A program made the position numbers and the translations under genes. Below the pieces are notes generated by a model. The model searched no databases. It was not told the origin of the DNA and worked only from the letters and a program-made list of their open reading frames with translations. Positions 25,670 through 35,801 of a stretch of 64,000 nt of DNA are shown here, piece by piece; positions within the stretch are counted from its first letter, which is position 1; each line of letters opens with the position of its first letter. The DNA is from Bdellovibrionales bacterium RIFCSPHIGHO2_01_FULL_40_29 (GTDB taxonomy: Bacteria > Bdellovibrionota > Bdellovibrionia > Bdellovibrionales > Bdellovibrionaceae). Location of the stretch: the NCBI GenBank assembly GCA_001771815.1, contig MEPU01000010.1, forward strand, positions 48,226 to 112,225. The letters run 5' to 3'.

Positions 25670-27058
25670 GTGACTTTTCACTGGAATAAAAACTCTATTC
25701 CTATCCTGCAACTGGGCTCGGATTTTTTTGATCCGGTGACACCGGCTGTGTTCCCAGATCAAAAATTACGCTACTGGAATCCACAAATACAACTGCCAAT
25801 CGAATCTAAAAATCTATGGAATTTCAAACCATTAGAAAATAATCTTCAGGCCCCATTAGCACTCCGTTACCATGGTCATCAGTTTCAGCACTACAATCCT
25901 CAGATTGGCGATGGTCGGGGTTTTTTGTATGCTCAGTTTCAAATAAATAAACAATGGTATGATTTGGGAACCAAAGGCAGCGGACAAACTCCCTACTCCA
26001 GAGGAGGCGACGGACGGCTCACACTAAAGGGCGCTGTCCGCGAAGCTCTTGCCACAGAGATGCTGGAATCGTTGGGTGTGGATACATCCAAAACACTTTG
26101 TTTTTTTGAAACCGGAGAACGTCTTGAGCGTGGTGACGAACCCAGTCCAACCAGATCCGCAGTGCTCACTCGCCTGAGTCGGGGACATATTCGTATTGGC
26201 ACATTTCAGCGTTTAGCCTTTCTGAAGCAGACTGAAAATATAAAAAAATTAGTGAGCTACTGCCTGAATTTTTACTTTGAAGAACAGAATAAAAATTTAG
26301 CTTCGACCGATGACACCGCCGCCGCCAAATATTTTTTAGAACTTGTCTGTCAAAAGAATGCAGCACTTGCTGCCCAGATTATGACAAGTGGATTTGTTCA
26401 TGGAGTACTGAATACAGATAACATCAATATCTCAGGCGAACTTTTTGATTATGGTCCCTATCGATTCCTACCGACCTATGATCCTGATTTTACAGCGGCT
26501 TATTTTGATCATCAAGGATTGTATGCCTTTGGTCGCCAACCCCACAGCATTCTTTGGAACTTGCAACAACTGGGGTTATCACTGGATGAGGCCCATCCAG
26601 AATTGCATTCTGAAACTATTTTAGAAAGATTTAGTGACGATTTTCATCACGCCTTAGAGTCTCAGTTTCTACGGCGCTTGAATTTAAAATCTACAGATAC
26701 CACTTCCGATATTGCCAGTGTGATGGCTTCTTTTTTTCAATTGATGAGCGCCCATAAGCTGCTCTTTGAACAAACTTTTTTTGATTTCCATTCGCTTGAT
26801 TTGAAACGCCTTCAATCATCGCCTCAAAATCAATACTACCAGGGGAAACTTTTTGATTTGCTGATGAATCAGTTTAAAAGTTTTTCAGTGGCCGACTTGA
26901 GCAAGGCCCGTCATGCCTACTTCCTACGAACAGGTCCAGAAACTTTACTGATTGATGAGATCGAATCTATCTGGACCGCTATTGATCAAAAAGATGATTG
27001 GAGTTTATTTCATAACAAACTCCAATCGATCCGAACTTTTCGTGGTCTTTACGAGTGA
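25670..27058 (+). CDS. selO: Protein adenylyltransferase SelO
   Basis: SelO is a pseudokinase-fold enzyme that AMPylates protein substrates and is linked to redox stress responses. The sequence has RYHGHQFQHYNPQIGDGRG, KGSGQTPYSRGGDGRLTLKG with the flipped-ATP site residues, REALATEMLESLGV, and the active-site segment GFVHGVLNTDNINISG with the catalytic Asn and Asp, then DYGPYRFL. At 462 aa it is close to the E. coli enzyme (478). Bacterial forms lack selenocysteine, as here. The start is GTG at 25670. It converges with the RND gene with a 10-nt overlap. Confidence 0.93.
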   Translation: MTFHWNKNSIPILQLGSDFFDPVTPAVFPDQKLRYWNPQIQLPIESKNLWNFKPLENNLQAPLALRYHGHQFQHYNPQIGDGRGFLYAQFQINKQWYDLGTKGSGQTPYSRGGDGRLTLKGAVREALATEMLESLGVDTSKTLCFFETGERLERGDEPSPTRSAVLTRLSRGHIRIGTFQRLAFLKQTENIKKLVSYCLNFYFEEQNKNLASTDDTAAAKYFLELVCQKNAALAAQIMTSGFVHGVLNTDNINISGELFDYGPYRFLPTYDPDFTAAYFDHQGLYAFGRQPHSILWNLQQLGLSLDEAHPELHSETILERFSDDFHHALESQFLRRLNLKSTDTTSDIASVMASFFQLMSAHKLLFEQTFFDFHSLDLKRLQSSPQNQYYQGKLFDLLMNQFKSFSVADLSKARHAYFLRTGPETLLIDEIESIWTAIDQKDDWSLFHNKLQSIRTFRGLYE

Positions 27059-30000
27059 ATCGCTTCGGCCTGTGGCGCAGTCTCTTCCGCTTGATCAATG
27101 GCCGAGTCACCTTGAACTTTAACGATTAATTTATGCAACCAAAGTCGAAATTGATCGATGTATCCATAAGCTGCTGGCACAACCAATAGTGTTAAGAATG
27201 TAGAACTGAGAACGCCACCAATAATAGCCACACCCATGGATTGTCGTTGAGTCCCGAGTTCTGTAATACCAATTGCAATTGGCAATGTGCCCGCAATCAA
27301 TGCCAATGACGTCATCAAAATGGGACGAAGTCGTGTTCGCCCCGCTCGGATTAAGGATTCATTCATGCTCAGGCCAGACTTCAACATTTGATTGGCATAA
27401 TCGACCAATAAAATTGAATTTTTCGCCACCACACCCATCAACAGGATAAAGCCAATAATCGAAAAAATATCAATCGATTTATTGAAAATAAATAATCCTA
27501 AAAAAGCACCCGAGATCGCCAATGGCAATGCCAGTAAAATTGCAAACGGAGTGATGAAACTTTCATATAACGATGACAGCACTAAATAAATAAATAGAAC
27601 TCCCAATCCTAATGCGACCAGCATATTGACTAATAAATCCTGAAAATCTTTAGCCTGACCTTCGAATTTGTATGTCACCCCGACTGGTGGTTTCATTTCC
27701 GTTTTTAAAACACGTTCAATTTCCGAAGAGGCACTTCCCAAGTTTCCGTCTGGCCCTAAGTTCGCTGTCAAAGCGATATAACGAGCCTTATTCTGCCGAT
27801 TAATCTGCGAGAATCCTTGCTTCTCTTCAGAAACAGCGACCCGACTGAGAGGGACCATATTCATATTTTGATTGGGAACAAAAGTCGTCGCAAATTCTTT
27901 ACGAAGATCTTTACTGTTATCTGGAAATCGAACTCGAATATCGTACTCAATTCCATTTTCACGAAAGATCGCAGGAGTATAACCTTCCGTGCGGTAACGA
28001 AGTTCCATTCCAGCTTGTGATGTCGAGACTCCTAAAACTTCAGAGCGAAGTCGATCAAACACAACATGAAATTCCGGCTTACCCGCTCTGAAATTAGTAT
28101 CCACATCCACTAGACCCGGGATCTTTTTCACACGCTCTTGCAACTTCAAAGTGAATTCCGAGAGCACATTTAAATCATCGCCCACGAGATACAAATTCAA
28201 TGGTTTTTGTCCACCGCCAGAAATATCAATTTCACTGACCGCAATAACAGCTTGATCAGAAAATGAAGCCAAGGCTTCACGCACGACTGCTTTGACTTCA
28301 GTTGTTGTTTGATCACGATCTTTTGCCGGAACTAAGCCCACAAAAAAGCTGGATTTATTCGCTTCAGCAGAATTAGAACCCACAGTCATTGATACCAAGT
28401 TAACACCTTTTGTTCCTCGGATAATATCTTCTACTTTTTTAGAAAATTCCAAGGTGCCCGCAAGCGATGTTCCTGTTGGCAATTCAACAGTCACACCGAA
28501 TTCCCCAATATCATTCGGAGGTAAAAATGTTTTCGGAACAAAGGCACCCAGGAAAAGAGTTGCAACAAAGAATGCGAAAGCTGATACCAACACGGTCTTA
28601 CGGTGGCCGACGGTCCACTTTAATGCAGCTTCATAAAAATCCTCAAGTCGTGTTTGAAATCGGTCGAAACTTGTTAACATGCGCCCGATAGGACCTTGAC
28701 CCTTAATATGATCCGTATTTTTTGCCATATAGGCAGACAACATCGGAGCCACAGTTAAGGCATCAAATAGTGAAATAATCATTGTAAACACAACAGTCAT
28801 ACCAAACTGTTTGAAAAATTGGCCAACAATCCCAGGAACAAATGAAATCGGACCAAATACTGCAATCACCACAAGAGTTGTTGCAACAACCGCTAATGTG
28901 ACTTCCTTAGTCCCATCCAAAGCTGCTTGCCGCGGACTTTTTCCCATTTCCAAATGTCGAAAAATATTCTCACGCACAACGATCGCATCATCGATCAAAA
29001 GACCAACAGCCAATGACAATGCCAACAACGTCATGATGTTGATCGAATAACCCATGGCATACATCAGAATGAATCCACCTAATAACGAATTAGGTAATGC
29101 CAAGCCTGTGATAAATGTTGATTTGACAGATCCCAAAAAGAAAAACACCACAATGATACAAAGCAAAATACCAAATGTAATACTTTCTTTAACATCTAAA
29201 ACATTCAAACGAATAGGGATAGAACCATCACGCACCATCATAATGTCTGCGTTGATTTTTTTCTCTTTTAAAAGATCATTGACTGTGGACAGACGTTCTT
29301 TCACGCGATCAGCCACGGCTACAGTATTGGATCCAGACTGCTTGTACACTTCTAGAAAAAGGGATGTTTTTCCATCAATAGATGAAAATCGCGTTGCTGT
29401 CTCTAATCCACGCGTGATTGTGGCAATTTCAGATAGTAAAACTGGACGATCTGACCCAACAAAATTCACTGAAACATTCTTAAGTTGATCCAAATTGCTA
29501 AATTCGCCCACCGTGCGCAGCAATGTTTCATCAGATTGATTTTCGATTTTTCCTAAAGGAATATCTTTAGATGAGTCTTCAATTTTTTTAGCCACCTGGA
29601 GCATTGAAATTTGACGATCTTGCAATTTATTCTTATCAACTAAAACTTGAATTTCCTTCTTACGACCACCAATAATTCGCACCAATCCCACATCTTGGAC
29701 TCGCTCGAAATAGGGTTTGATTGTTTCATCAACCACATCATATAAATCTCCGGCATCCATTTCTGAACTAACTGCCAAACTGATAATCGGCTGATCCGCA
29801 GGATCAAAACGTCGAATCACTGGCTCTTGAACATCCATTGGTAATTTATTGCGAACATTGGAAACCCGGTTACGCACTTGCTGTTCCGCTTCTTTGATAT
29901 CGGTTCCCAAGCGAAATTTAACGACCACGAATGCCGCCGAGTCAAAATTATTAGAAGACAAATCTTCTAACCCTGGTAATGAAGACAGTTGATCCTCAAT

Positions 30001-30198
30001 AACCTTTGTGACCTGTCGTTCAATATCGATTGGTGAAGCTCCTGGATAGATAATCTCAATAAATACGACTGGAAACGTCACATCTGGAAACTGATCGACT
30101 GGCATCTTTTTATAAGATGTATAACCCAATACAATCATCAAAATAACAAGACACGTGATAAAAATCGGACGCTTAATTGATAGTTCTGCTAAATTCAT
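27049..30198 (-). CDS. RND-family multidrug efflux permease (AcrB/HAE1 type)
   Basis: An inner-membrane proton-driven trimeric transporter that exports hydrophobic compounds through a TolC channel. At 1049 aa it has the 12-TM, two-porter-loop layout. The N-terminus NLAELSIKRPIFITCLVILM is typical, TM4 carries the proton-relay pair in AVGLLIDDAIVVREN, and TM10 has GVVAKNSILLVDYAN with the relay Lys. It is the last gene of tetR-tolC-RND. The operon lacks the usual periplasmic adaptor (MFP) gene, so the adaptor must be encoded elsewhere or be dispensable. Substrates cannot be predicted. Confidence 0.93.
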   Translation of the reverse strand: MNLAELSIKRPIFITCLVILMIVLGYTSYKKMPVDQFPDVTFPVVFIEIIYPGASPIDIERQVTKVIEDQLSSLPGLEDLSSNNFDSAAFVVVKFRLGTDIKEAEQQVRNRVSNVRNKLPMDVQEPVIRRFDPADQPIISLAVSSEMDAGDLYDVVDETIKPYFERVQDVGLVRIIGGRKKEIQVLVDKNKLQDRQISMLQVAKKIEDSSKDIPLGKIENQSDETLLRTVGEFSNLDQLKNVSVNFVGSDRPVLLSEIATITRGLETATRFSSIDGKTSLFLEVYKQSGSNTVAVADRVKERLSTVNDLLKEKKINADIMMVRDGSIPIRLNVLDVKESITFGILLCIIVVFFFLGSVKSTFITGLALPNSLLGGFILMYAMGYSINIMTLLALSLAVGLLIDDAIVVRENIFRHLEMGKSPRQAALDGTKEVTLAVVATTLVVIAVFGPISFVPGIVGQFFKQFGMTVVFTMIISLFDALTVAPMLSAYMAKNTDHIKGQGPIGRMLTSFDRFQTRLEDFYEAALKWTVGHRKTVLVSAFAFFVATLFLGAFVPKTFLPPNDIGEFGVTVELPTGTSLAGTLEFSKKVEDIIRGTKGVNLVSMTVGSNSAEANKSSFFVGLVPAKDRDQTTTEVKAVVREALASFSDQAVIAVSEIDISGGGQKPLNLYLVGDDLNVLSEFTLKLQERVKKIPGLVDVDTNFRAGKPEFHVVFDRLRSEVLGVSTSQAGMELRYRTEGYTPAIFRENGIEYDIRVRFPDNSKDLRKEFATTFVPNQNMNMVPLSRVAVSEEKQGFSQINRQNKARYIALTANLGPDGNLGSASSEIERVLKTEMKPPVGVTYKFEGQAKDFQDLLVNMLVALGLGVLFIYLVLSSLYESFITPFAILLALPLAISGAFLGLFIFNKSIDIFSIIGFILLMGVVAKNSILLVDYANQMLKSGLSMNESLIRAGRTRLRPILMTSLALIAGTLPIAIGITELGTQRQSMGVAIIGGVLSSTFLTLLVVPAAYGYIDQFRLWLHKLIVKVQGDSAIDQAEETAPQAEAIHS

Positions 30199-30222
30199 AA
30201 AATTCCTTCAACTGATTAAAAT

Positions 30223-31620
30223 TTATAATGCAATAAAAAGTAGACTTGATGCTTCCAGTTTACGAAGTCCAGACTTGGCTCTGAGTAAGCTAACTTCGGC
30301 TTCCGCAGCATCTGTTTCAGCAGTCACCACATTAGCCGTCACAGTGCGGCCTTTGTTGAACTTATCCTGCTCGGCTTTTGCCCGCTCCCGTTGAAACTGG
30401 GCCACTTTTTCGAGTGTGACAATATTCTTTTTAGTGAGTTCATATTTTCGTAAAAGCTCTTTCCAAGCTATGCGACCGAGGACTAAATTTCTTTCCGCGA
30501 TGTACTGCGATGCCAAAGCATCTTTGCTGGCTGCAGAAAGTTGTGATGTTTTTGCATCTGTATCAAACATCCATGAAAAATTCAGACCAATAAATGTTTT
30601 GGGTTTATCCGTATCAGCAATATTGGCCGTTACCTCTGAATACTCTCGATTATAGGCTGTCGTCCCATAGGACCCCACCAAAGACAGATCAGGTCGCAAT
30701 GAATCTTTGATTTCTGAAGCAATCATTTGCTTTGACTGAGCTTCAAGACTCGAAAGATACAAATCAATTTTGACTATATCCTTATTGCTTTTTGCCAATT
30801 GAGCCACATCCAATCGAGCCATAACTAAATCAGCAGTCACGTCAGGAGTTTTCTCAGTCTCATCCAAAACAAGATACTCGCGAATTCGAATCTCTTGAGT
30901 TTTTAAATCATCTTCAGCCGTAGCAAACTGAACCTCACGAAGCGCCGCAAGAGCTCGCACATTCATCAAGTCCGCTCGGTCACTAATTCCATTGCTGACG
31001 CGATTCGAAGTCCACTTCTCCATTTTTTTTGCTCGATCAAGATTTTCTTTTTTTAATTTCAAATCTTCTTGAGCAAAAGCATAATCCCAATAAGCAGATT
31101 CGGCATCAAAGGCCGTCGCCCGTAACTTCAAATCAATTCCTAAACTTTCAAATTGATTCACCAAAGACTCACGTTGCTGGCGAAGTCGTGTCCCGTGTCC
31201 GAAAAAATCTTTCCACAACGATTGGGTCAAACTGATTCCCAAACCGCCTGTTGAAAATTGATCTGATGGAGCCGCCGTTTCATTTTTAAATTGATCTGTT
31301 TGAGCAGATAGACTTACTGCTGTTCCTGTCGAGAATTTTTTAGCAATACCCAAAGAATACTCTTGAATTTCTCGCTTTGTTCCTAAAGTGCTTGGCTGTG
31401 ACATATCCGTAGCCAATGAATATCCTGCTGTAAAAACCGGAGAGAGTGTCAAATCACCCGCAACAAACTTTGAATGAGAGGCCTCTAACGAGGCCTCATA
31501 AGCTCGAAATACTTTGTTCTTTGTTTTCACAACAAGCATGTACTCATCCAGAGTTAACGCAAATGTGGTGGTTGACAATGTCATTGCAAGAGCAATAATA
31601 CTCGAGGTTTTTCGATTCAT
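30223..31620 (-). CDS. TolC-family outer-membrane efflux protein
   Basis: A trimeric outer-membrane and periplasmic channel for the adjacent RND pump. The 465-aa protein has a signal peptide (KTSSIIALAMTLSTTTFALT) and long amphipathic helices in two repeats (YWDYAFAQEDLKLKKENLDR; ELLRKYELTKKNIVTLEKVA) separated by beta segments (GLGISLTQSLWKDFFGHG). The late segment GRTVTANVVTAETDAAEAEV is the usual end of the second repeat. Its ATG overlaps the tetR stop by 4 nt and the RND gene begins 24 nt after its stop, so the three genes form one transcript. Confidence 0.88.
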   Translation of the reverse strand: MNRKTSSIIALAMTLSTTTFALTLDEYMLVVKTKNKVFRAYEASLEASHSKFVAGDLTLSPVFTAGYSLATDMSQPSTLGTKREIQEYSLGIAKKFSTGTAVSLSAQTDQFKNETAAPSDQFSTGGLGISLTQSLWKDFFGHGTRLRQQRESLVNQFESLGIDLKLRATAFDAESAYWDYAFAQEDLKLKKENLDRAKKMEKWTSNRVSNGISDRADLMNVRALAALREVQFATAEDDLKTQEIRIREYLVLDETEKTPDVTADLVMARLDVAQLAKSNKDIVKIDLYLSSLEAQSKQMIASEIKDSLRPDLSLVGSYGTTAYNREYSEVTANIADTDKPKTFIGLNFSWMFDTDAKTSQLSAASKDALASQYIAERNLVLGRIAWKELLRKYELTKKNIVTLEKVAQFQRERAKAEQDKFNKGRTVTANVVTAETDAAEAEVSLLRAKSGLRKLEASSLLFIAL

Positions 31621-32243
31621 AAGAGAACTCCTTCAATATAAATTCTAAAAAATTGTTTTTTTAATTCTTCGGTGTCATTTTTAAAGTGCAAAAACTCTTT
31701 GGAAATTGGAATCGGACAAGATTCTATTAAAAAATAACCCCATATTCCCTCGGTCAACAGTGTAAAATACAATGCTGGATTAATATCCGAACGAACAACA
31801 CCCGCATCTTGCGCACTTCGAATCAGTTCGAAAAAATTCTGTGCCAACGGAAAAAATATTTCTTCATGGATATCTTTTGAATACTCAAATCCCGTTAATT
31901 TTTCACGGGCAAAAATCTGAGCCACTTCGGGATACTTCTTGCGAAATAAAACGATGGTTTCAATGACTTCATGCAACTTCTGATTGAAGAATTCTTTTGT
32001 CATCGGCAACTTTTTAAATTCATCGCCTTGAATTTGAACATACTCTTTGATTTCGAGTGCAAACTTGAGCATCACTTCGCGGTACAGACCTTCTTTGCCG
32101 CCAAAATAATAAGAAATCAAAGAAATATTCGCATTGGATTCTTTGGCAATTTCTCGTGTGCTGCATTTATCTAAGCCGAGCTTGGCAAACAATCTTGCCG
32201 CAACTCCGAGAATACATTTTTTTGAGTGCTGTTCATCAGCCAT
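31617..32243 (-). CDS. TetR-family repressor of the efflux operon
   Basis: A 208-aa TetR-type regulator: the HTH lies at residues about 10-55 (CILGVAARLFAKLGLDKCST, then IAKESNANISLISYYFGGKE), and the C-terminal ligand domain is helical and aromatic (YFTLLTEGIWGYFLIE). It is the first gene of the operon with tolC and the RND pump, overlapping tolC by 4 nt, an arrangement implying autoregulation and induction by pump substrates. No operator palindrome was identified with certainty in the 136 bp upstream. Confidence 0.88.
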   Translation of the reverse strand: MADEQHSKKCILGVAARLFAKLGLDKCSTREIAKESNANISLISYYFGGKEGLYREVMLKFALEIKEYVQIQGDEFKKLPMTKEFFNQKLHEVIETIVLFRKKYPEVAQIFAREKLTGFEYSKDIHEEIFFPLAQNFFELIRSAQDAGVVRSDINPALYFTLLTEGIWGYFLIESCPIPISKEFLHFKNDTEELKKQFFRIYIEGVLL

Positions 32244-32361
32244 TTAACCGCCTGGATAGCTACCAATCTAAACGCAGGCGGAGCGAATGTCATTTGAAAT
32301 TTAATCAATCGTTTGATTTTTCATAAATAATTGAAATTACTTAACAAATAGAACATCAAAC

Positions 32362-32380
32362 GAGTCTTAAATTGAGACTC
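32362..32380 (-). terminator. Weak hairpin after the S9 peptidase gene
   Basis: GAGTCT (32362-32367) and AGACTC (32375-32380) form a 6-bp stem with a 7-base loop that begins at the stop codon of the minus-strand S9 peptidase gene. Only a partial T-rich stretch follows, so termination would be weak. Confidence 0.4.
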
Positions 32381-34341
32381 TACTTCAAGTGTTTTTTAAA
32401 AAACTCGATCATATTACCAATTTCTAAAATTTGATTTTCTTTTTTACTTGAGCCATGCCCCTCATCCGCAAAAATAATCAATTGGCTTGGGATCCCCTTT
32501 TTATCAAAAATCTGCTGCATTTGAACAGCTTCCCCAACCGGAACCCTAGGATCATTCGCTCCTTGAATAATCATCAAAGGTGATTTCACATTTTTCACAT
32601 AAGTCACCGGAGACAATCTTAATAAAGATTCTTTGTCTTTTTCAGGATCGCCGTACTCGGAAACACGTAGGGCCCGACGATATGGAGCCGTGTTGTTTAA
32701 AAATGAAACCAAATTACTCATCCCTACCAACGCGACTCCGGCATCATAAGCGCCCGCATAACGAGTCATAGCCAATAACGTTGAGTAACCACCGTAACTC
32801 CAGCCCATCACGCCAATTTTCGAAATCTGGCCATCTGATTTTTTCCAGTTTTTCTTGATCCAAATGGAAGCGTCTTCAATATCACTGATGACATTCTCAC
32901 GAAGTGGGCCATTATCCAAATTCAGCCACGATTTACCGTAACCATCACTTCCGCGCACATTGGGCTCTACAAAAACAAATCCTTCATTTATAAACGCCTG
33001 AGCCACTGTACTAAATCCAGGTTCACTTTGAGCCTCTGGGCCACCATGAAAATGAACCACCACCGGACAATCCCTTGTTTTCTTAGCCGCAGTTGGTTTG
33101 CAACCCTCAGGAAAACGTACAAACATCGGAATCTTTACATGATCCCTAGTCTCATAATGCATCAACTCAGAGATCACAAATTTGGACAAATCGACTTCTG
33201 GCGCAGACGGCACAACCCATTGAGTTAGTTTTTGCGTCGCCCAATTGTACGAATAACTCACCCGCGGAGCTTTTGATGTCACAATTCCAACCATGGTTAC
33301 TTTTCCATCGCGAGTGGTTTTACCCGTGAATACGTGATCTGCTCCTGGAAATTGAGGAATCGAAATCGTTTTAAAACTCTTGGCATTCATCGCGCGCAGT
33401 TCTGTATAGCCATCGCGATTAATATTATAGATGATGCGTGTGCGTGTTTCATCAATTGTGAATCCCGACACATCGTGGCCCAACTCGGCAGTGATTGGCT
33501 TGAGATCAGACTTTCCATCTTTCCATTTCAACTGATACAATTTTTTAAAATCACCGAATTTATTCGTTAAAACCAGATAGCTCCCAGCCGTTGCGCTGTA
33601 TGAAACTTCATATTCTTCCTTCTCGCCTTGACCTATCACCGGAGTCATTTTTTTAGTTTTTGTATCAAAATCAAAAAACTCACTTTGTCTTGCTCCATTA
33701 AGCTTCATCAAGAGCAAACTTTGTCCATTTTTCAACTGATCCGCGACTCCCCAATACCCTTCACCATCAAAAATGGTTTCAACGGATTTATCCGCCAATT
33801 TCATTTTATAAACTGAATACGAATCCGGTTTCTTATCATTTGCCGTAAAGTATATGTATTCAGAATCATCTGTAATAAAGTCAAACCCGACCTGAACCTG
33901 TGGCTTTCGATAAAGCTCCTCTATAAGACCCGTTTTCAGATCTAACTTAAAAAGACCGGGATTCTCCTGACCATTCACATCTTTTGATATAATTAAAAAC
34001 TTTCCATTGGGTGCAATCTCATTAATTGAAACAGCGTCAGTTCCGCTGGTCAATTGCACTGGAAATGATTTTGGTCCATCAATTTTCCAAACATGAGATT
34101 GACCCGTGACTCGCCACGAGAAATACATTGTTTTTTTATCTGGAGAAAGCATTCCCATTCCTGGTGAAGAAATATCAAACATCTTCTTTAGTTTATTAGC
34201 CATTTCTGATGACAATGCCGGAGGTGCATATTTTTTCAAAGTCTCAGGTGTTACAGAATCAACACCATGACCTTTATATTGAGCATTAACGACCGTGGAC
34301 ACCAGACACACGAAACTTAAAATCTTCAACCATGAATTCAT
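32380..34341 (-). CDS. Exported S9-family prolyl oligopeptidase-like peptidase
   Basis: A secreted or periplasmic serine peptidase that cleaves oligopeptides. Residues 1-21 (MNSWLKILSFVCLVSTVVNA) are a signal peptide. The N-terminal 350 residues form a seven-bladed propeller-type region with WD40-like repeats (MYFSWRVTGQSHVWKIDG, PNGKFLIISKD). The C-terminal alpha/beta hydrolase has the nucleophile in GVMGWSYGGYST, Asp in GANDPRVPV and His in EGHGSSKKEN. AAGGGG before the ATG at 34341 fixes the start, against an upstream ATG at 34365. It is one of three secreted proteases in the window and consistent with a predatory or scavenging lifestyle. Confidence 0.9.
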   Translation of the reverse strand: MNSWLKILSFVCLVSTVVNAQYKGHGVDSVTPETLKKYAPPALSSEMANKLKKMFDISSPGMGMLSPDKKTMYFSWRVTGQSHVWKIDGPKSFPVQLTSGTDAVSINEIAPNGKFLIISKDVNGQENPGLFKLDLKTGLIEELYRKPQVQVGFDFITDDSEYIYFTANDKKPDSYSVYKMKLADKSVETIFDGEGYWGVADQLKNGQSLLLMKLNGARQSEFFDFDTKTKKMTPVIGQGEKEEYEVSYSATAGSYLVLTNKFGDFKKLYQLKWKDGKSDLKPITAELGHDVSGFTIDETRTRIIYNINRDGYTELRAMNAKSFKTISIPQFPGADHVFTGKTTRDGKVTMVGIVTSKAPRVSYSYNWATQKLTQWVVPSAPEVDLSKFVISELMHYETRDHVKIPMFVRFPEGCKPTAAKKTRDCPVVVHFHGGPEAQSEPGFSTVAQAFINEGFVFVEPNVRGSDGYGKSWLNLDNGPLRENVISDIEDASIWIKKNWKKSDGQISKIGVMGWSYGGYSTLLAMTRYAGAYDAGVALVGMSNLVSFLNNTAPYRRALRVSEYGDPEKDKESLLRLSPVTYVKNVKSPLMIIQGANDPRVPVGEAVQMQQIFDKKGIPSQLIIFADEGHGSSKKENQILEIGNMIEFFKKHLK

Positions 34342-34465
34342 TTCAACCCCTTTTTCTTCCATCACTGAAAACTAACAACGCTTCTTATTTTTCTTTTTTT
34401 TTTGAAAATTGTCGAACACTTTAACCTTTTCTATGTCACACAACGTCCAGGCTATCGGAGGTTTC

Positions 34466-35770
34466 ATGAAATGGATTTCAAAAACAGACGTCAAGACGAC
34501 GTTAAATTTAGTGGCGATAACTGGCCTACTCTGTGCGTGCGCGCCAGAACAAAGTCCCGACTCGAATGAATTCAACACCAAGATTGCTGCCAATGTTATC
34601 TATGGCTCTGATGGCCGCTTGGATTTATATCAAGTAACTGATGATCGTCTCAAAGCTTTAGCTGATTCAACAGTCGCATTAATGAGAACTTCTGATCTGA
34701 GCCTCAGCGGCAGCACTGTGACCATTAAAGGTAAAAATTTTGGAACTGAACTGAATCTGTGCCCCAGCGAAAGATACCGCGAGCAAGACACAGCTGCTTT
34801 TTGTTCAGGAACTTTGGTTGCTCCAGATGTTATTCTGACCGCTGGCCATTGTATTGAAACTCAATCCAGCTGCGACAATACGGCCTTTGTATTTGGTTTC
34901 GCTGTTCAATCTGCTGGAGTTCAGCCGCAAACAGCATCTGCTGGCGAAGTCTATCGCTGTCGAGAGATTATTAAAACTGTTCGCGTGAATACCGGTGCCG
35001 ATTTTGCTATTATTCGTCTGGATAGAACAGTTTTAAATCACACACCGCTTCAAGTTCGCCCCACCGGCGATGCAGGCCTCAATGATTCCTTAGTGGTCAT
35101 TGGACATCCCGTTGGACTTCCCACAAAGATCGCCACCGGTGGACGCGTGAGAACTATTTCCAATAGCGACTTCTTCCAAGCCAATTTAGATACCTATGGA
35201 GGCAATTCTGGTTCAGCCGTATTCAATGCCAGTACGGGGCTTATCGAAGGCGTCCTTGTTCGCGGAGAAGAAGATTTTGAATCTCGGGGCAACTGCACTG
35301 TTTCTAAAGTCTGTGCCGATGGCGCTTGTCGCGGAGAAGATGTGACAAAAATTTCAGTTATTCGCGCACATCTCCCGTCATCGCAAACACCTGCCGAACC
35401 CTCACCACCTGCTTTACAGGACGAAGTCTTTACCTCGAGCCTGGTCTTAAGTATCCCAGATAATAATCGAATCGGTGTTTCCAGTTCGTTAAACGTCACA
35501 GGTCTTCCGAATGGCCGAAAGGTCACGATCTCTGTGAAAATCAGTCACACTTATATTGGTGATCTTTCAGTGAAAGTGATGGCTCCTGATGGAAAAGTGG
35601 CGGTACTGCACGAACGGGCTGGCGGGAACACCCGAGACCTAAATAAAAGCTTTGAAGTCACCAGCCAATTAGGCCGTATCAGCACTGCTGGAATATATAA
35701 ACTCAGCATTCAAGATTTAGCTGCCATCGACAAAGGTTCACTATTGAGTTGGAGCGTGCGATTTCACTGA
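34466..35770 (+). CDS. Trypsin-like serine protease lipoprotein with P domain
   Basis: The N-terminus has a signal ending in lipobox LLCAC at residue about 26, so it should be anchored to a membrane by lipid. The S1-type protease domain has CSGTLVAPDVILTAGHC with the catalytic His, ADFAIIRLDR with Asp and GGNSGSAVFN with Ser. The last 115 residues (IPDNNRIGVSSSLNV, then ISHTYIGDLSVKVMAPDG, ending LLSWSVRFH) form a proprotein-convertase P domain, which usually sits on kexin-like S8 proteases. GGAGG five bases before ATG 34466 decides the start over 34409. The family is probably a surface or periplasmic endopeptidase. Confidence 0.87.
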   Translation: MKWISKTDVKTTLNLVAITGLLCACAPEQSPDSNEFNTKIAANVIYGSDGRLDLYQVTDDRLKALADSTVALMRTSDLSLSGSTVTIKGKNFGTELNLCPSERYREQDTAAFCSGTLVAPDVILTAGHCIETQSSCDNTAFVFGFAVQSAGVQPQTASAGEVYRCREIIKTVRVNTGADFAIIRLDRTVLNHTPLQVRPTGDAGLNDSLVVIGHPVGLPTKIATGGRVRTISNSDFFQANLDTYGGNSGSAVFNASTGLIEGVLVRGEEDFESRGNCTVSKVCADGACRGEDVTKISVIRAHLPSSQTPAEPSPPALQDEVFTSSLVLSIPDNNRIGVSSSLNVTGLPNGRKVTISVKISHTYIGDLSVKVMAPDGKVAVLHERAGGNTRDLNKSFEVTSQLGRISTAGIYKLSIQDLAAIDKGSLLSWSVRFH

Positions 35771-35772
35771 AT

Positions 35773-35801
35773 AAAAAAAGAAGAAGCCTTACTTCTTCTT
35801 T
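35773..35801 (-). terminator. Intrinsic terminator of the S1-domain gene
   Basis: On the minus strand AAAGAAGAAG (35792-35801) pairs with CTTCTTCTTT (35777-35786) around a 5-base loop, followed by more T residues (to 35773). The upstream arm and loop include the last codons and TAA of the S1-domain gene. The stem is AT-rich but perfect over 10 bp. Confidence 0.65.
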
